Source: Cardiocondyla obscurior
Taxonomy: Eukaryota > Arthropoda > Insecta > Hymenoptera > Formicidae
Direction: 5' to 3'
Length of the DNA stretch: 64,000 bases
NCBI RefSeq assembly: GCF_019399895.1
Contig: NC_091892.1
Span: 372,001 to 436,000, forward strand
The position numbers and the translations under genes are program-made. Of the stretch, positions 55,367 through 64,000 are shown piece after piece. Position 1 is the first letter of the stretch; each line of letters starts with the position of its first letter. The notes under the pieces are model-generated. The model was not told the DNA's origin, searched no databases, and saw nothing but the letters and a program-made list of their open reading frames with translations.

Positions 55367-58300
55367 CTTGTCCTAATTACAACACAATTTTTAAACAGAC
55401 TCGTATTATCCTGAACAAAGCCGATCAGGTAAAGCCTGAAGAACTCATGAGAGTGCAGGGTGCCCTAATCTGGAATATATCGCCGCTAATGTCAAGCGCG
55501 GAGCCGCCAATAATGTACTCCACATCGTTATGGTCGATACCTTACGAGGCTGGTGCTCCCATCAGGCTGTTGTACGCTCAAGAACGCGCATTCCTTCGCG
55601 ACCTACGTTCCGCAATAAACAAAAGGGTCGAGCACAAGATAGCGAGCGCTAGAAGATTCGCCGTAAGTTCTAATCAGCTAGTTTTGCAAATTAATCATTT
55701 CTTCCTCAAAGAAACTCACCCTTTGCGCGCGTCAAATTTATAATGTAAAATCTATTAAATTAAATTAAATTAAATTAAATTAAAAGAATTAAATAAAGAA
55801 TTTAAGAAAAATTTACTCTTTGATTTGAGAAATCTGAATGATTTTCTTTGCTTCTTTCAGGTGCGAGTGCGCAATCACGCTAAGATGGTAGATTGCTATC
55901 TGACGACGTATTACAATCACAAAACGTTTTTCGGAAACAAGCGAGAAATCAGCGACAAGATCATCGAGAACCCACAGGACTATCACATCTACGAGGGCCT
56001 GAGCACTTTGACCAACATATCGCGCTACGATTTACCAGATCCGGATGTCTACCGTGACTTTTTCCGATTGAATCCGTTATACGATTTCCCGCTACTGAGC
56101 TCCACGTGTACGTACTTCCGTGGTTGCCCGATCAACAGGCTCGACGTGGCCATCGCTTACGATCTACCCGAGTTGGTCGGCAGCTACAAAAAGTCGGTGG
56201 AAGCGGTGTTACACGAGCACGAAAGCAGTAGCCCGCCGAGTTGAGTGCGTATCCGCATTTCGGAGTCGAGCTCTTGATACCATGTGAAATACGGATTGGC
56301 CAAGAGCAACGTTTATCTCCGCTAGACCAGGAAAAAACACTCGCAATCAATCAGCCTGTTGCCGAAATGCCTTGATAAAAAAAGAGCTGATAAACGTGGT
56401 CCGATATTTAAGATGGTATCAAGGATTTTCTTCCTGCAACAGGCAACTAGAGATCGCGCTACTCTTGCGTGATGCGATCGAGGTGCTCTAATGACGAGAC
56501 AACAAGTCAGTTAGATACGATTACGAAAAAAGAAGCTGACGGATATACGAAGCAGCGAAGGAGGGAGTCTCGAAATGTAAAAAATCCAAGGCATTATTCG
56601 AGCGGTCGAGGAACACCATGTCATTTTTCAATCCGGATAGTTTAGAGCCTCGTCTCTCGCAACATGATAAAATGTGAAAAACAAAAAAAAAAGAAAAAAT
56701 AAATAAATAAATAAATAAACGTGAAGACGACGTGGAAAGTGTGATATCACGAATTCAGTGGTCGGAACACTTCCTCGGTTGCAGAAGAAGAGCAAGTGTA
56801 TCTATCGTTTGTGTCTGGTAAAACAATGCGCGTGCTACCATTCCGATCCGAAAACGGACACAGGGAGAGTTTCCCTTTGAATTTATGTGTTCAGATACCG
56901 GTTCCTCAAAAAGTTCGAAGCTTCGGTGCAACAGTGGCTTATTTTACTTTTCACATCAAAGAATTCAAAGATTTGAGTAATCTGGTATTACATTTGGTAT
57001 TAATTTATCATGTTCTTTTTAATAAAATTGTTATTTATATATATATATATATATTTATTATAAACAGAATTTAATTTTAAGAAATTAATATTAAAAGTAA
57101 GAATGCGACTTTCTTACATATTTTAAATATGCACATTTTATATCGTATCAGTTTTATTTTAATTACAACTAGCTTCTTTCAGTTTTTTGAAAACGTTAAT
57201 TAAGTCACTGTTGCACCGAATCTTTAAATTTTCGCGATAAATCGGCACCGGCTGGTTATCTCGGAAGGAAACAGACTCTCAAGAATCGATGTAATGTCGA
57301 GCAACGATTTCGTCCACCAAATTCCTCTGTACCGGGGAAATTTAACTAATTATGTCGAAATATTTCCAGTGCGAAAAAGAGATAAGATGATCTCTTCTTG
57401 TGGCTTTTGTGGAATACCTTGTATTGAATATAAGCTGATTTTGTGTTCTTATTAAAAAATGTGTAATTAAATCATAAAAAATGTGCTCATCTCTCACGCA
57501 TTGCTCAGTTAACGTGTGAGACGAATTGTAACATATTTTTAATAACACAAAAAAAAATTTAGGGTTTCTTTTAGTTGACATTAGACAAAATATAAGTTTC
57601 CTCTACCGTTAAACATCGAAGGTTATAAAAAAGCTCTTTCCCAATGTACAGAGTGTTTGACGTATGGTGTCACTCCCAACAATTGCGGATAGTCAAAAAG
57701 AATTTGAGACGAGAAATATTTAAAAAATTTTGCAAAATTTATAATTATTACCTACCCACAGTTGTTGGGAGCGATACCTTATGTTAAACACTCTGTACAT
57801 CTGAAAATTACATTTTAATATTTAAGATATACATATATCTTAGATATTAAATGTTATATAATTTTTTAAATTTACAAACATCCTTCAATTCTTTTAGAGG
57901 TTTCAATTGTTAAATTTTGCAATACTAGATTTTTAAATACTCGCAAAATTCATATCTTATGAATTAAATTCGCACGTAATCTTTATATATATATATATAT
58001 ATATAAAATTTTTCCGTCTTTTGCTATCTGTTCCAAACACTTTTCACAATTATAAACTAGTCCGAATAATTGGATTATATTAATATTCAAAATCCAAACT
58101 AAATATTGCGATTTTAAGATAAACATTAATAAAATATTAACTTAATCAAATTTAAAAGCACGAAATATGTTAAGGATATTTTAAATAAATAATTTATATT
58201 TTAAATTACGAACAACGAAGCAGGCTGTCATTTACGTGAAATAATCGTAAAAATATAGAACGATTTATCCAGCGGTTTAATATATGCACACTGAAAAGCA

Positions 58301-59589
58301 GATCTCTGCGTGGTGTACGTGATCTTAGCGTGATGTCGAGTCTCACACGAAGCACATTGTGCATGTGCCGCGGAACGCCGACCGTAGAGGAAAAAGATCG
58401 AGAGAGAATCACGTTCGCTAGTCACCATCGCCGCATGAAACGCTGCCAATATCTGCTTTTCAGTGTACCGTTAATATTTCTTGTTATTACTGTTGTTGCT
58501 GTTATATATTATCGTCATTGTTATTTTACGTTATACATATAAAGAACATCAAGTAAATTTCATGTTACACAATCATCAAAAAATCTTTTTTTTTTGTTTT
58601 TTTTTTTTAATTAAAAGTTGATGTTTGTAAGTTTGTGAAAGAGAGAATACGATAAATTTGAATGAAGTGGTTTTGTTATGAAAATTGATATTTCATACAA
58701 AAATACTTGTTTCCTAAAACGACCGACGAGTACTGTACATATGCAAAATAAAACTCAGTTGTGTTAAACGTACTATTCCCTCGTGTAAAAATAGTAAAGT
58801 AAAGTAGAGTACTTACATTTGGAGTGGTCTCGCGTAGCCATTCATCTGCTTGCTCATCAAAGTCCAGTTTGCAGGCCAATCTCAGGTCGTTTGCTGCTTC
58901 CTCAAATTTTCCAAGCAAATGATGAGCCCTTCCTCTAAATTTGTGAGCTGCTGCGCTGTCTGGATTTAATTCTATGGCGCGATTACAATCGCGAATGCAG
59001 GCGTTTGGCTTGTTCAATAGTAAGAAAACTTGCCCACGCTTGGCATATAACAAGGCTGCTTGAGGATTCAATACAATAGCCTCGGTATAAAGCTGTATGG
59101 CTTTCTCATAATTTTTTTCTACAAATGCTGAAACCGCTTCGGATCTTTTTGCCTGTGACTCTGCAACTTCCTCATCTGTTGGTTGCAAAGTTGTATTTCC
59201 CATTTTCTGAGGAGCATCTTGATCTGGTTCTGAAAAGAAACAAAAACACACGTTAGTCGCTTTATTACACGTTTATTTTACAGAATATTAAAGTGCAAAT
59301 ATAACTTGTACAAACCGATTACTCCAGTCATATCTAGCTCCAAGTCACTTTCCTCGCTCTCTTCGTTCTCTGATTCTACCTGTGGTTCTGTAGGTTTGCT
59401 TTCAAATTCCACTTTGGTATCCGACGAACTATTGGCTTTAGCATCTGGTACTTTACCGCCGTAATGTTCTATTAAATCCTTGATAAAGGACAGCTTTGGA
59501 TCTTGCAGAAGAGCCGAATCGTTCATACATTGTTGAATAAATGTTTTCAGCTCCTGAGCAGCCTCGTCGCTGAACACAGGACCATCCAT
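46217..59589 (-). CDS. Hip / ST13, Hsc70-interacting protein
   Basis: Hip is a cytosolic co-chaperone that binds the Hsp70 ATPase domain and slows ADP release. Four coding exons join in frame: 59316-59589, 58817-59229, 46581-46796 and 46217-46462 (382 aa; the family is usually about 370). ATG 59589 starts [15 protein letters not shown], the Hip N-terminal dimerisation domain (about 1-45). An acidic stretch follows (about 60-90), then three TPR repeats (about 110-215: [47 protein letters not shown]). A highly charged helical linker (230-280) and an STI1/DP domain (about 295-345: [20 protein letters not shown]) come next, with a Gly-Met-Pro-rich tail ending DDVGLD. In vertebrates the GGMP repeats lie before the DP domain; here such a segment lies after it. 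All junctions are GT-AG. The 12 kb second intron contains a whole gene on the other strand. Confidence 0.95.
46797..49149. other. Hip intron 2, part upstream of nested gene
   Basis: No coding sequence supported. It contains poly-A runs near 47520-47545, and a GA-rich tract near 48075-48110. A CpG-richer block with poly-A at about 48930-48950 leads into the first exon of the nested gene and probably includes its promoter and 5' UTR; no TATA box is obvious. Confidence 0.5.
49150..56244 (+). CDS. sarcalumenin-like ER/SR luminal GTPase-fold protein
   Basis: Sarcalumenin is a dynamin/EHD-related glycoprotein of the sarcoplasmic reticulum lumen that buffers calcium and supports the SERCA pump. Eleven exons join in phase: 49150-49222, 52222-52311, 52377-52459, 52514-52721, 53072-53818, 53912-54187, 54329-54445, 54647-54819, 55091-55282, 55399-55662, 55861-56244 (868 aa). 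Residues 1-24 are a signal peptide ([15 protein letters not shown]). Residues about 83-430 are a Glu/Ser/Lys-rich acidic region. An EHD-type N-terminal helix (about 425-492) precedes the P-loop GPWSGGKSS (K512). EIPG (594-597) stands where GTPases have DxPG, and NKAD (659-662) gives base specificity. The [14 protein letters not shown] block and C-terminal domain are strongly sarcalumenin-like. No KDEL is present. The acidic region matches the long vertebrate form in plan. The gene lies wholly inside a Hip intron on the opposite strand. Confidence 0.93.
49223..52221. other. first intron of the sarcalumenin-like gene
   Basis: A 3 kb intron separates the signal-peptide exon from the rest, a common place for regulatory sequence. 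It holds an AATATTAATT tandem repeat (about 49928-49965), a poly-A run near 51339 and CpG-rich DNA at 51580-51800. No extra in-phase exon was recognised. Confidence 0.5.
52918..52977. repeat. TTA microsatellite in intron before exon 5
   Basis: About 18 perfect TTA triplets. It lies in the intron between the two acidic exons of the sarcalumenin-like gene. Confidence 0.95.
53841..53870. repeat. ATA microsatellite in intron after exon 5
   Basis: About nine ATA triplets immediately downstream of the large acidic exon. Read through, it would add an isoleucine run, but the exon donor at 53819 removes it. Confidence 0.9.
55338..55367. repeat. poly-A run in intron 9 of the nested gene
   Basis: Nearly 30 consecutive A between exons 9 and 10. 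It lies in the intron and does not affect the frame. Confidence 0.85.
56245..57643. other. 3' UTR of nested gene and Hip intron sequence
   Basis: No coding sequence. A run of AATAAA units at about 56697-56720 and another AATAAA at about 57021 are candidate poly(A) signals for the sarcalumenin-like transcript. A TA dinucleotide run lies near 57035-57053. Confidence 0.5.
57649..57795. mobile_element. 147 bp MITE with TA target duplication
   Basis: Terminal inverted repeats of about 35-40 bp begin CAGAGTGTTT and share the CTCCCAACAAtTG / CAgTTGTTGGGAG block (small letters mark mismatches). TA dinucleotides flank both ends (57647-57648, 57796-57797), the insertion signature of Tc1/mariner elements. 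There is no coding capacity. It sits in the large Hip intron. Confidence 0.8.
57798..58816. other. Hip intron 2, part next to exon 2
   Basis: AT-rich, with a TA run at about 57984-58004 and poly-T near 58588-58609. The short ATG frame around 58330 is not a recognised protein. Confidence 0.5.
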
Positions 59590-59876
59590 GTTACCTGCAA
59601 ACGTATCTTTCTAGAGAACACAATTGCTTTCTATTTACATGAATGATTAGATAATTTTTACTTGCAACGTCATTCTATCTTTATCCAACGTTAATTCAAC
59701 AACAAAGATGAAATGACGCCATAAATAAGAATCATCTAACAACAAGTTTTAATATAAGTGAAAAGCAGCAAATAATTGAGTGTTCAACGAAGAATATTTG
59801 GGCGACCTCACCGTCGATTGCAGACGAGTGTCCTCCGAAATCCGAAGCGGTTTTCCTCATACACTACTGCGTGTAT

Positions 59877-59877
59877 A

Positions 59878-59918
<41 letters not shown>
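59877..59918. repeat. TG/TA dinucleotide microsatellite
   Basis: A TG run passes into a TA run of about 24 bp, just upstream of the Hip start codon on the minus strand, probably in or near the promoter. Confidence 0.9.
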
Positions 59919-59920
<2 letters not shown>

Positions 59921-62900
59921 CGACGTTGATCTTGATTTCAAAACAGGTATTACCGAGACGCACAGCGAAACGTTGCAAACGATGCAAACACGGTGATTTC
60001 ACGATTTCATTCAAAACCGAATGCGGAAAACGCAAAATGCTAACTAACGCTTGTACTGTACCGTAGGTATGGTATGTTCAATCCAACGTCGCAACGATCG
60101 CAACTATGGCTGCGTTTCGCTTTTACTGGCAGCAGTGCCACCAAAGTGACGTGTGTCGCCATCACGGGATATGTACGTATCAACCGCAGTCAAGTTTGCT
60201 ACGTTTGCTACCCTGTCGACCGTTAAGAGCAGTACGTCTACTTCAACAAGATGGCATCTCACGCGTCTAAAATGTGCCAGGAAGTAGCTTGATTTTTGCG
60301 AAGTTTATATGTGACAAGTTTGAAACATAGGTGATAAATTACACATAGGTGATAAATTTTAGAAAAATAACCCAACTTATTATCGAGTCAACTACAATGT
60401 TATATTAAACAGTTTTGAAAACAAAATAATTCTTGACATCGTGTCTCCGACACAGACTCTCCCGAACATAACCACAGAAAATAACATTTCGTGGCGTTGC
60501 AAATTACAGCTCGTAGTTGGAAAAATGAAACAGACAGCAGGTCCTGTCATTTGTCACTCTATGAATTCGTAATTTATCAAATCAATTACTCTCTATGGTT
60601 TTCAATTCAACAGGAACAGCTCGAACGCGTTCCAATGCTTTTATTGAGAAGACGAGACTGCGGATTGCTAAAAGGGTTCGCAGATAACACGTTGATCCAG
60701 CTTGAAAAGAAGACCTCCCGTCACCTATATTCACCGTTGAAAGTACAAGTAGTCGCAAGGAAGGAGAATCTGGCATTCAAAGGCCGTAGACCTCGAACGA
60801 TGCGAGCGATCGATGATGCATCCCTTCCATGAACCTATCTGCGTTCCAACATCGGTTTTGCAGAGCCGACTTTTCGGAGTCGGCGCGATGCCGCGGTTCC
60901 CTTGAAGCGCCCTCGTCGTCGGGTGGACCCTCCTTCATCAAGCCCATCAGAATCTCGCAAAGCTTCGTTCCGACAAGTCGACGCGCCACTCGGCAACTTT
61001 CACGAAGAAAAGTGAGCTCCAACGTCGAATTCGACGCGCGCCCGGTCGCTTCCAAAAATCGTCGCCTGGATCACCGGCTCGTTTTTCCAACGCGGTCGAT
61101 CTTCAAGGTAAGAGTGACTCTGACCTTGACTAGCCCGTTCTTTCTCACAGCCGCCTCCGACAAAATTCCCAGCTCGTCGAGATCCCTCCTCCCCGTGGAC
61201 GACGGTTAAGAAATAGATATAAAAACATTGCAGTTTCCAACTGTTATTGTAGATAGATAGAGGATCTCTGAAACCTTTTATTTACTTGGCAATGTTTTCG
61301 ACGGGGTTGTATCAAATAAGATACATACAACTCGTTTATATCAAATCGTGTCAAGGAATCGAGGTGGTTTCTATGGCTCTTAACAAATCCAAAATGCATT
61401 TCGTTTCCCCCGTAAGTATTCCTCGTGCGACGAACTTGACAATGACGTCCGGATGTAACGTAACTTCCTAATCAACCCTGCTTTTACCCATTATTAGTAG
61501 AATTTTTCCGGTGCATTTTACATTTTACATTAAACAGTCGAAGAAAATTCTTTACCGCATTTTATTTTTCTCTCTACTCTAAATCAGTTTGACGGAGCCG
61601 TGTCAAAGCGAATGACATTATACTATATCGAAAAGTCGATATATGTATTATTAATTAATATTTTTAACCGGGTTACGGAATAATTTTATAATAAATTTAA
61701 TAAGCTTCCTTCGGTCATCTCGCGATACGATACGCGATAACTCTAGCTTACGGTAGAATTAATTAAGAATTTGTCATTGAAATCGTGGTTTTGCTCGGCT
61801 GCGGCGTTTTCTCGCATTTCGGATATCGGATCCTTAACAGTTTAATCCTTGTGTTTACGGATCCTCCCAATATATCGTGGGGATAAGCTCCCGCAGCCAA
61901 TTCAGGAGAGTTTTGCCGTTAGCATAAATTATTATATACTTGATTAAAGAGATGCCAAGAGTGTGCCGCATTCGCAATGCCGAACACCTGTCGAACAGCT
62001 GATCGTTAGATCAGCACCTACGTGTGCGTGCGGTTAGGTGTGTTAAGTTCCCCTTGCGCCACTTGCCAATCGACGTCGTAAACGCCCTGACGGTCTAAAC
62101 CACGCGACGATTCCATTATTTTTGCAAGGGTTTTCTCTACGATGTGAAATTCATTTTCCGTACGAAGCAACAGTTTTCATGCTCTCGATATTTAGGCCAT
62201 TCGTCCGCGCATGTGTAGCGTGTAAACAAAGACCGAGCTCCCGGCATGCGCATTCAATCTCGAGGTGGCTTGTCTTCACGAAGAAAACGGCCCGATTGAC
62301 GTGACTGACCATCGATTTAGCAAAATGTGCCCTTGAATTGCATCATGACATTTCCACTGGCCGTGTCGGGCCAGTTTACTTTGTGAATCGCGAAGAAGCA
62401 TTAATTTTTCATATAAATTGCTTATACATAGGTATATTTTGCATTCCGTGCGCGTAGAAATATTCGTGTACGAAGTAGGCCTTTGGGTTTCGAATTAAAT
62501 TTTTATCAATAATATCTCGCTCTTGTAACGCGAGATCAATATACGTATACGGAAAACAATATGCCGCGATATGTGCAGAAACGAAACGCATTGCGTCGAA
62601 CTAACATTTTAATACTTCAATTGGACGTAACCGGTACAAGGTTCAAAGGAAATCGTTTAACGAGCTCGAAATCATTTATTACGGTTAAACTCGCACGTTA
62701 CGTCACTTAATTGCTCCCGGTCTCCTAACAGAACTGTTGTTTCAAGATGAGAAATATTCCCGCTGTTCGTAATTGCTTCATAAGTCAGCTGATTAATCGT
62801 TTAATCGATTGTTATTGACGGAAATTCCACAAGTATAACCGATTCGGCGATCACGTAAAGAGGTTTTAGTCGTGCACGACACAGCTGTTATCGATCTCCT

Positions 62901-63837
62901 CCTGTTCTCCAACAAATGTCAATGATGAATACTTTTAAGTTCCGTATCGCGCAAAAGAAGCCTCTCAAAAGAATCATCTTTTTTTTTTTTTTCCTACATA
63001 TCCCGATCAAGTGGAATTGTTAATTATACCACTGCATATATGTGAATCGTATTTTTTATTTTTGTGGTAAAAAAAATGCGTGCTCAACGTTTGGTACGTT
63101 GAAACAAAATGCTAGGATCTGAAATATATAATAGGTACGCGTGATTTTAAATATAAATAAAAGGACGAAAAAGATAATTGAAGGTGTAAAACAAAACAGC
63201 GAGCGAAATAAATACCTGAGGAAAGTATACAGCGCGAGTTTCTAACGCGAGCTTGAGACTTTCTCGTGTTGCGGAAGGTCAACAACCTGTGAAGACAGCA
63301 AAGACGGACGGCGAAGGTGAAGCGTACGATTGCTTTCTTACGAGGAAGTCAGTTGGACGTGATCCCAAGTTCTTTTGTCCTTTTCGCCCCACATAGAAAG
63401 TACACGCCAATTAATAATACATTTATTAAAAGGTACGCGAACAAAAGACTTTGTGGATTTGGAAAAGCACTTTCGATAAAAATGCAGGGCGTCGTGTAAA
63501 GATTAAAAAAAAAAAAAAAAAAAATATATATCTGTTGTTATCGTTGGAGAACACGACGATAAAATGCATAAACGATGCTATTCTTAGAAGTGTCTATTAC
63601 AACGATCATTATTATAAAGAGCTACAAGTGACGAGATAAAGACCTCGGGCGAGGGCATGCTGCGCGCGAGAATCGCGGCTGATAAAACTTATCTGAAAGT
63701 ACAAAACAACCGCTTTCGAACGTAGTCTTTTTTTTTTTCTTCTTACGAGAGGCTAATAATGATTAATTAAACAGACCAACCGACTCGGAGTAATTGATAA
63801 TCGATTCTTGTCACATCGTCGCGGGATGGTTTGCATC

Positions 63838-63863
63838 AAAAAAAAAAAAAAAAAAAAAAAAAA
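63838..63863. repeat. poly-A run
   Basis: About 26 consecutive A. No retroposed gene body or target duplication was recognised beside it. Confidence 0.85.
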
Positions 63864-64000
63864 TTGAGACAAGCGGCAGCAACGTAAGAGAAGACATTCG
63901 ATAGTGTTGCAACTCGATCGTGCCGTTCACCTTGCTACTCAACCAAACGCCTTCGAATACAGCTAACCTGATTCGAATGACCGATCGTGTGCCGATCACA

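Larger units (their letters stand above)
59590..64000. other. Hip 5' region and intergenic DNA, no supported gene
   Basis: The first few hundred bases should hold the Hip promoter and 5' UTR; no TATA box is evident. A GC-rich block at 60700-61200 has open frames on both strands (up to 126 codons), none with a recognisable domain or splice partners. Poly-A and poly-T runs occur near 62980, 63506-63523 and 63838-63863. I see no RNA gene. Confidence 0.5.

Noticed and set aside
60829..61209. Open frames on both strands in a GC-rich block (126 and 92 codons)
   Set aside because: No domain, no splice partners and no start context stands out. GC-rich DNA keeps frames open by chance.

Overview
The window is insect genomic DNA, most likely from a hymenopteran such as an ant. 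It has long AT-rich intergenic stretches with locally CpG-rich blocks, short spliced host exons, and BEL/Pao, Ty3/gypsy and PIF/Harbinger transposons of arthropod type. The species call is an inference; no single sequence here proves it.

Layout. 1-5297 is intergenic, with simple repeats and no supported gene. 5298-9658 is a PIF/Harbinger DNA transposon: its transposase is broken (frameshift, first catalytic Asp replaced by Asn), its three-exon Myb/SANT-like partner gene is open, and an 806 bp solo LTR (TSD AATAT) sits 3 bp after the transposase stop. 9840-16568 is a BEL/Pao retrotransposon with LTRs identical by eye and an AAGTC target duplication; one frameshift separates gag-pro-RT from RNase H-integrase. 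16569-30305 is intergenic, with one CpG-rich candidate promoter/5' exon block near 26.7-27.8 kb. 30306-40536 is a Ty3/gypsy element with very long (2.1-2.2 kb), divergent LTRs. 40537-41632 is a second, inverted and truncated Harbinger copy, cut off by the gypsy LTR and carrying a 230 bp LTR-like insert. 42063-42764 is a short ORF split by a 338 bp solo LTR (TSD CTAC). 42990-44790 is a 354 bp tandem repeat, followed by a 165 bp hairpin.

Host genes. The minus-strand gene at 46217-59589 encodes Hip (ST13, the Hsc70-interacting protein) in four coding exons. Its 12 kb second intron contains a complete plus-strand gene, 49150-56244, in eleven coding exons. That nested gene encodes a sarcalumenin-like ER/SR luminal GTPase-fold protein of 868 aa with a long acidic region. 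All exon phases were checked by hand and join without a break. 59590-64000 has no supported gene.

Most unusual signal. The gypsy LTRs carry two ORFs (31719-31910 and 31947-32372; copies at 39763-39954 and 40004-40429), each directly preceded by a splice-acceptor-like site and lying between the LTR TATA box and poly(A) signal. Between the two LTRs these ORFs keep exactly the same length and differ mostly at synonymous sites (by eye 9 vs 4 and 19 vs 7 codons), while a neighbouring ORF in the same LTRs decays freely. This points to an LTR-encoded accessory protein under purifying selection. It also suggests that the two LTRs come from different element lineages, which agrees with the mismatched flanks. 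The pol of the same element has an extra module between RNase H and integrase that resembles a macro domain.
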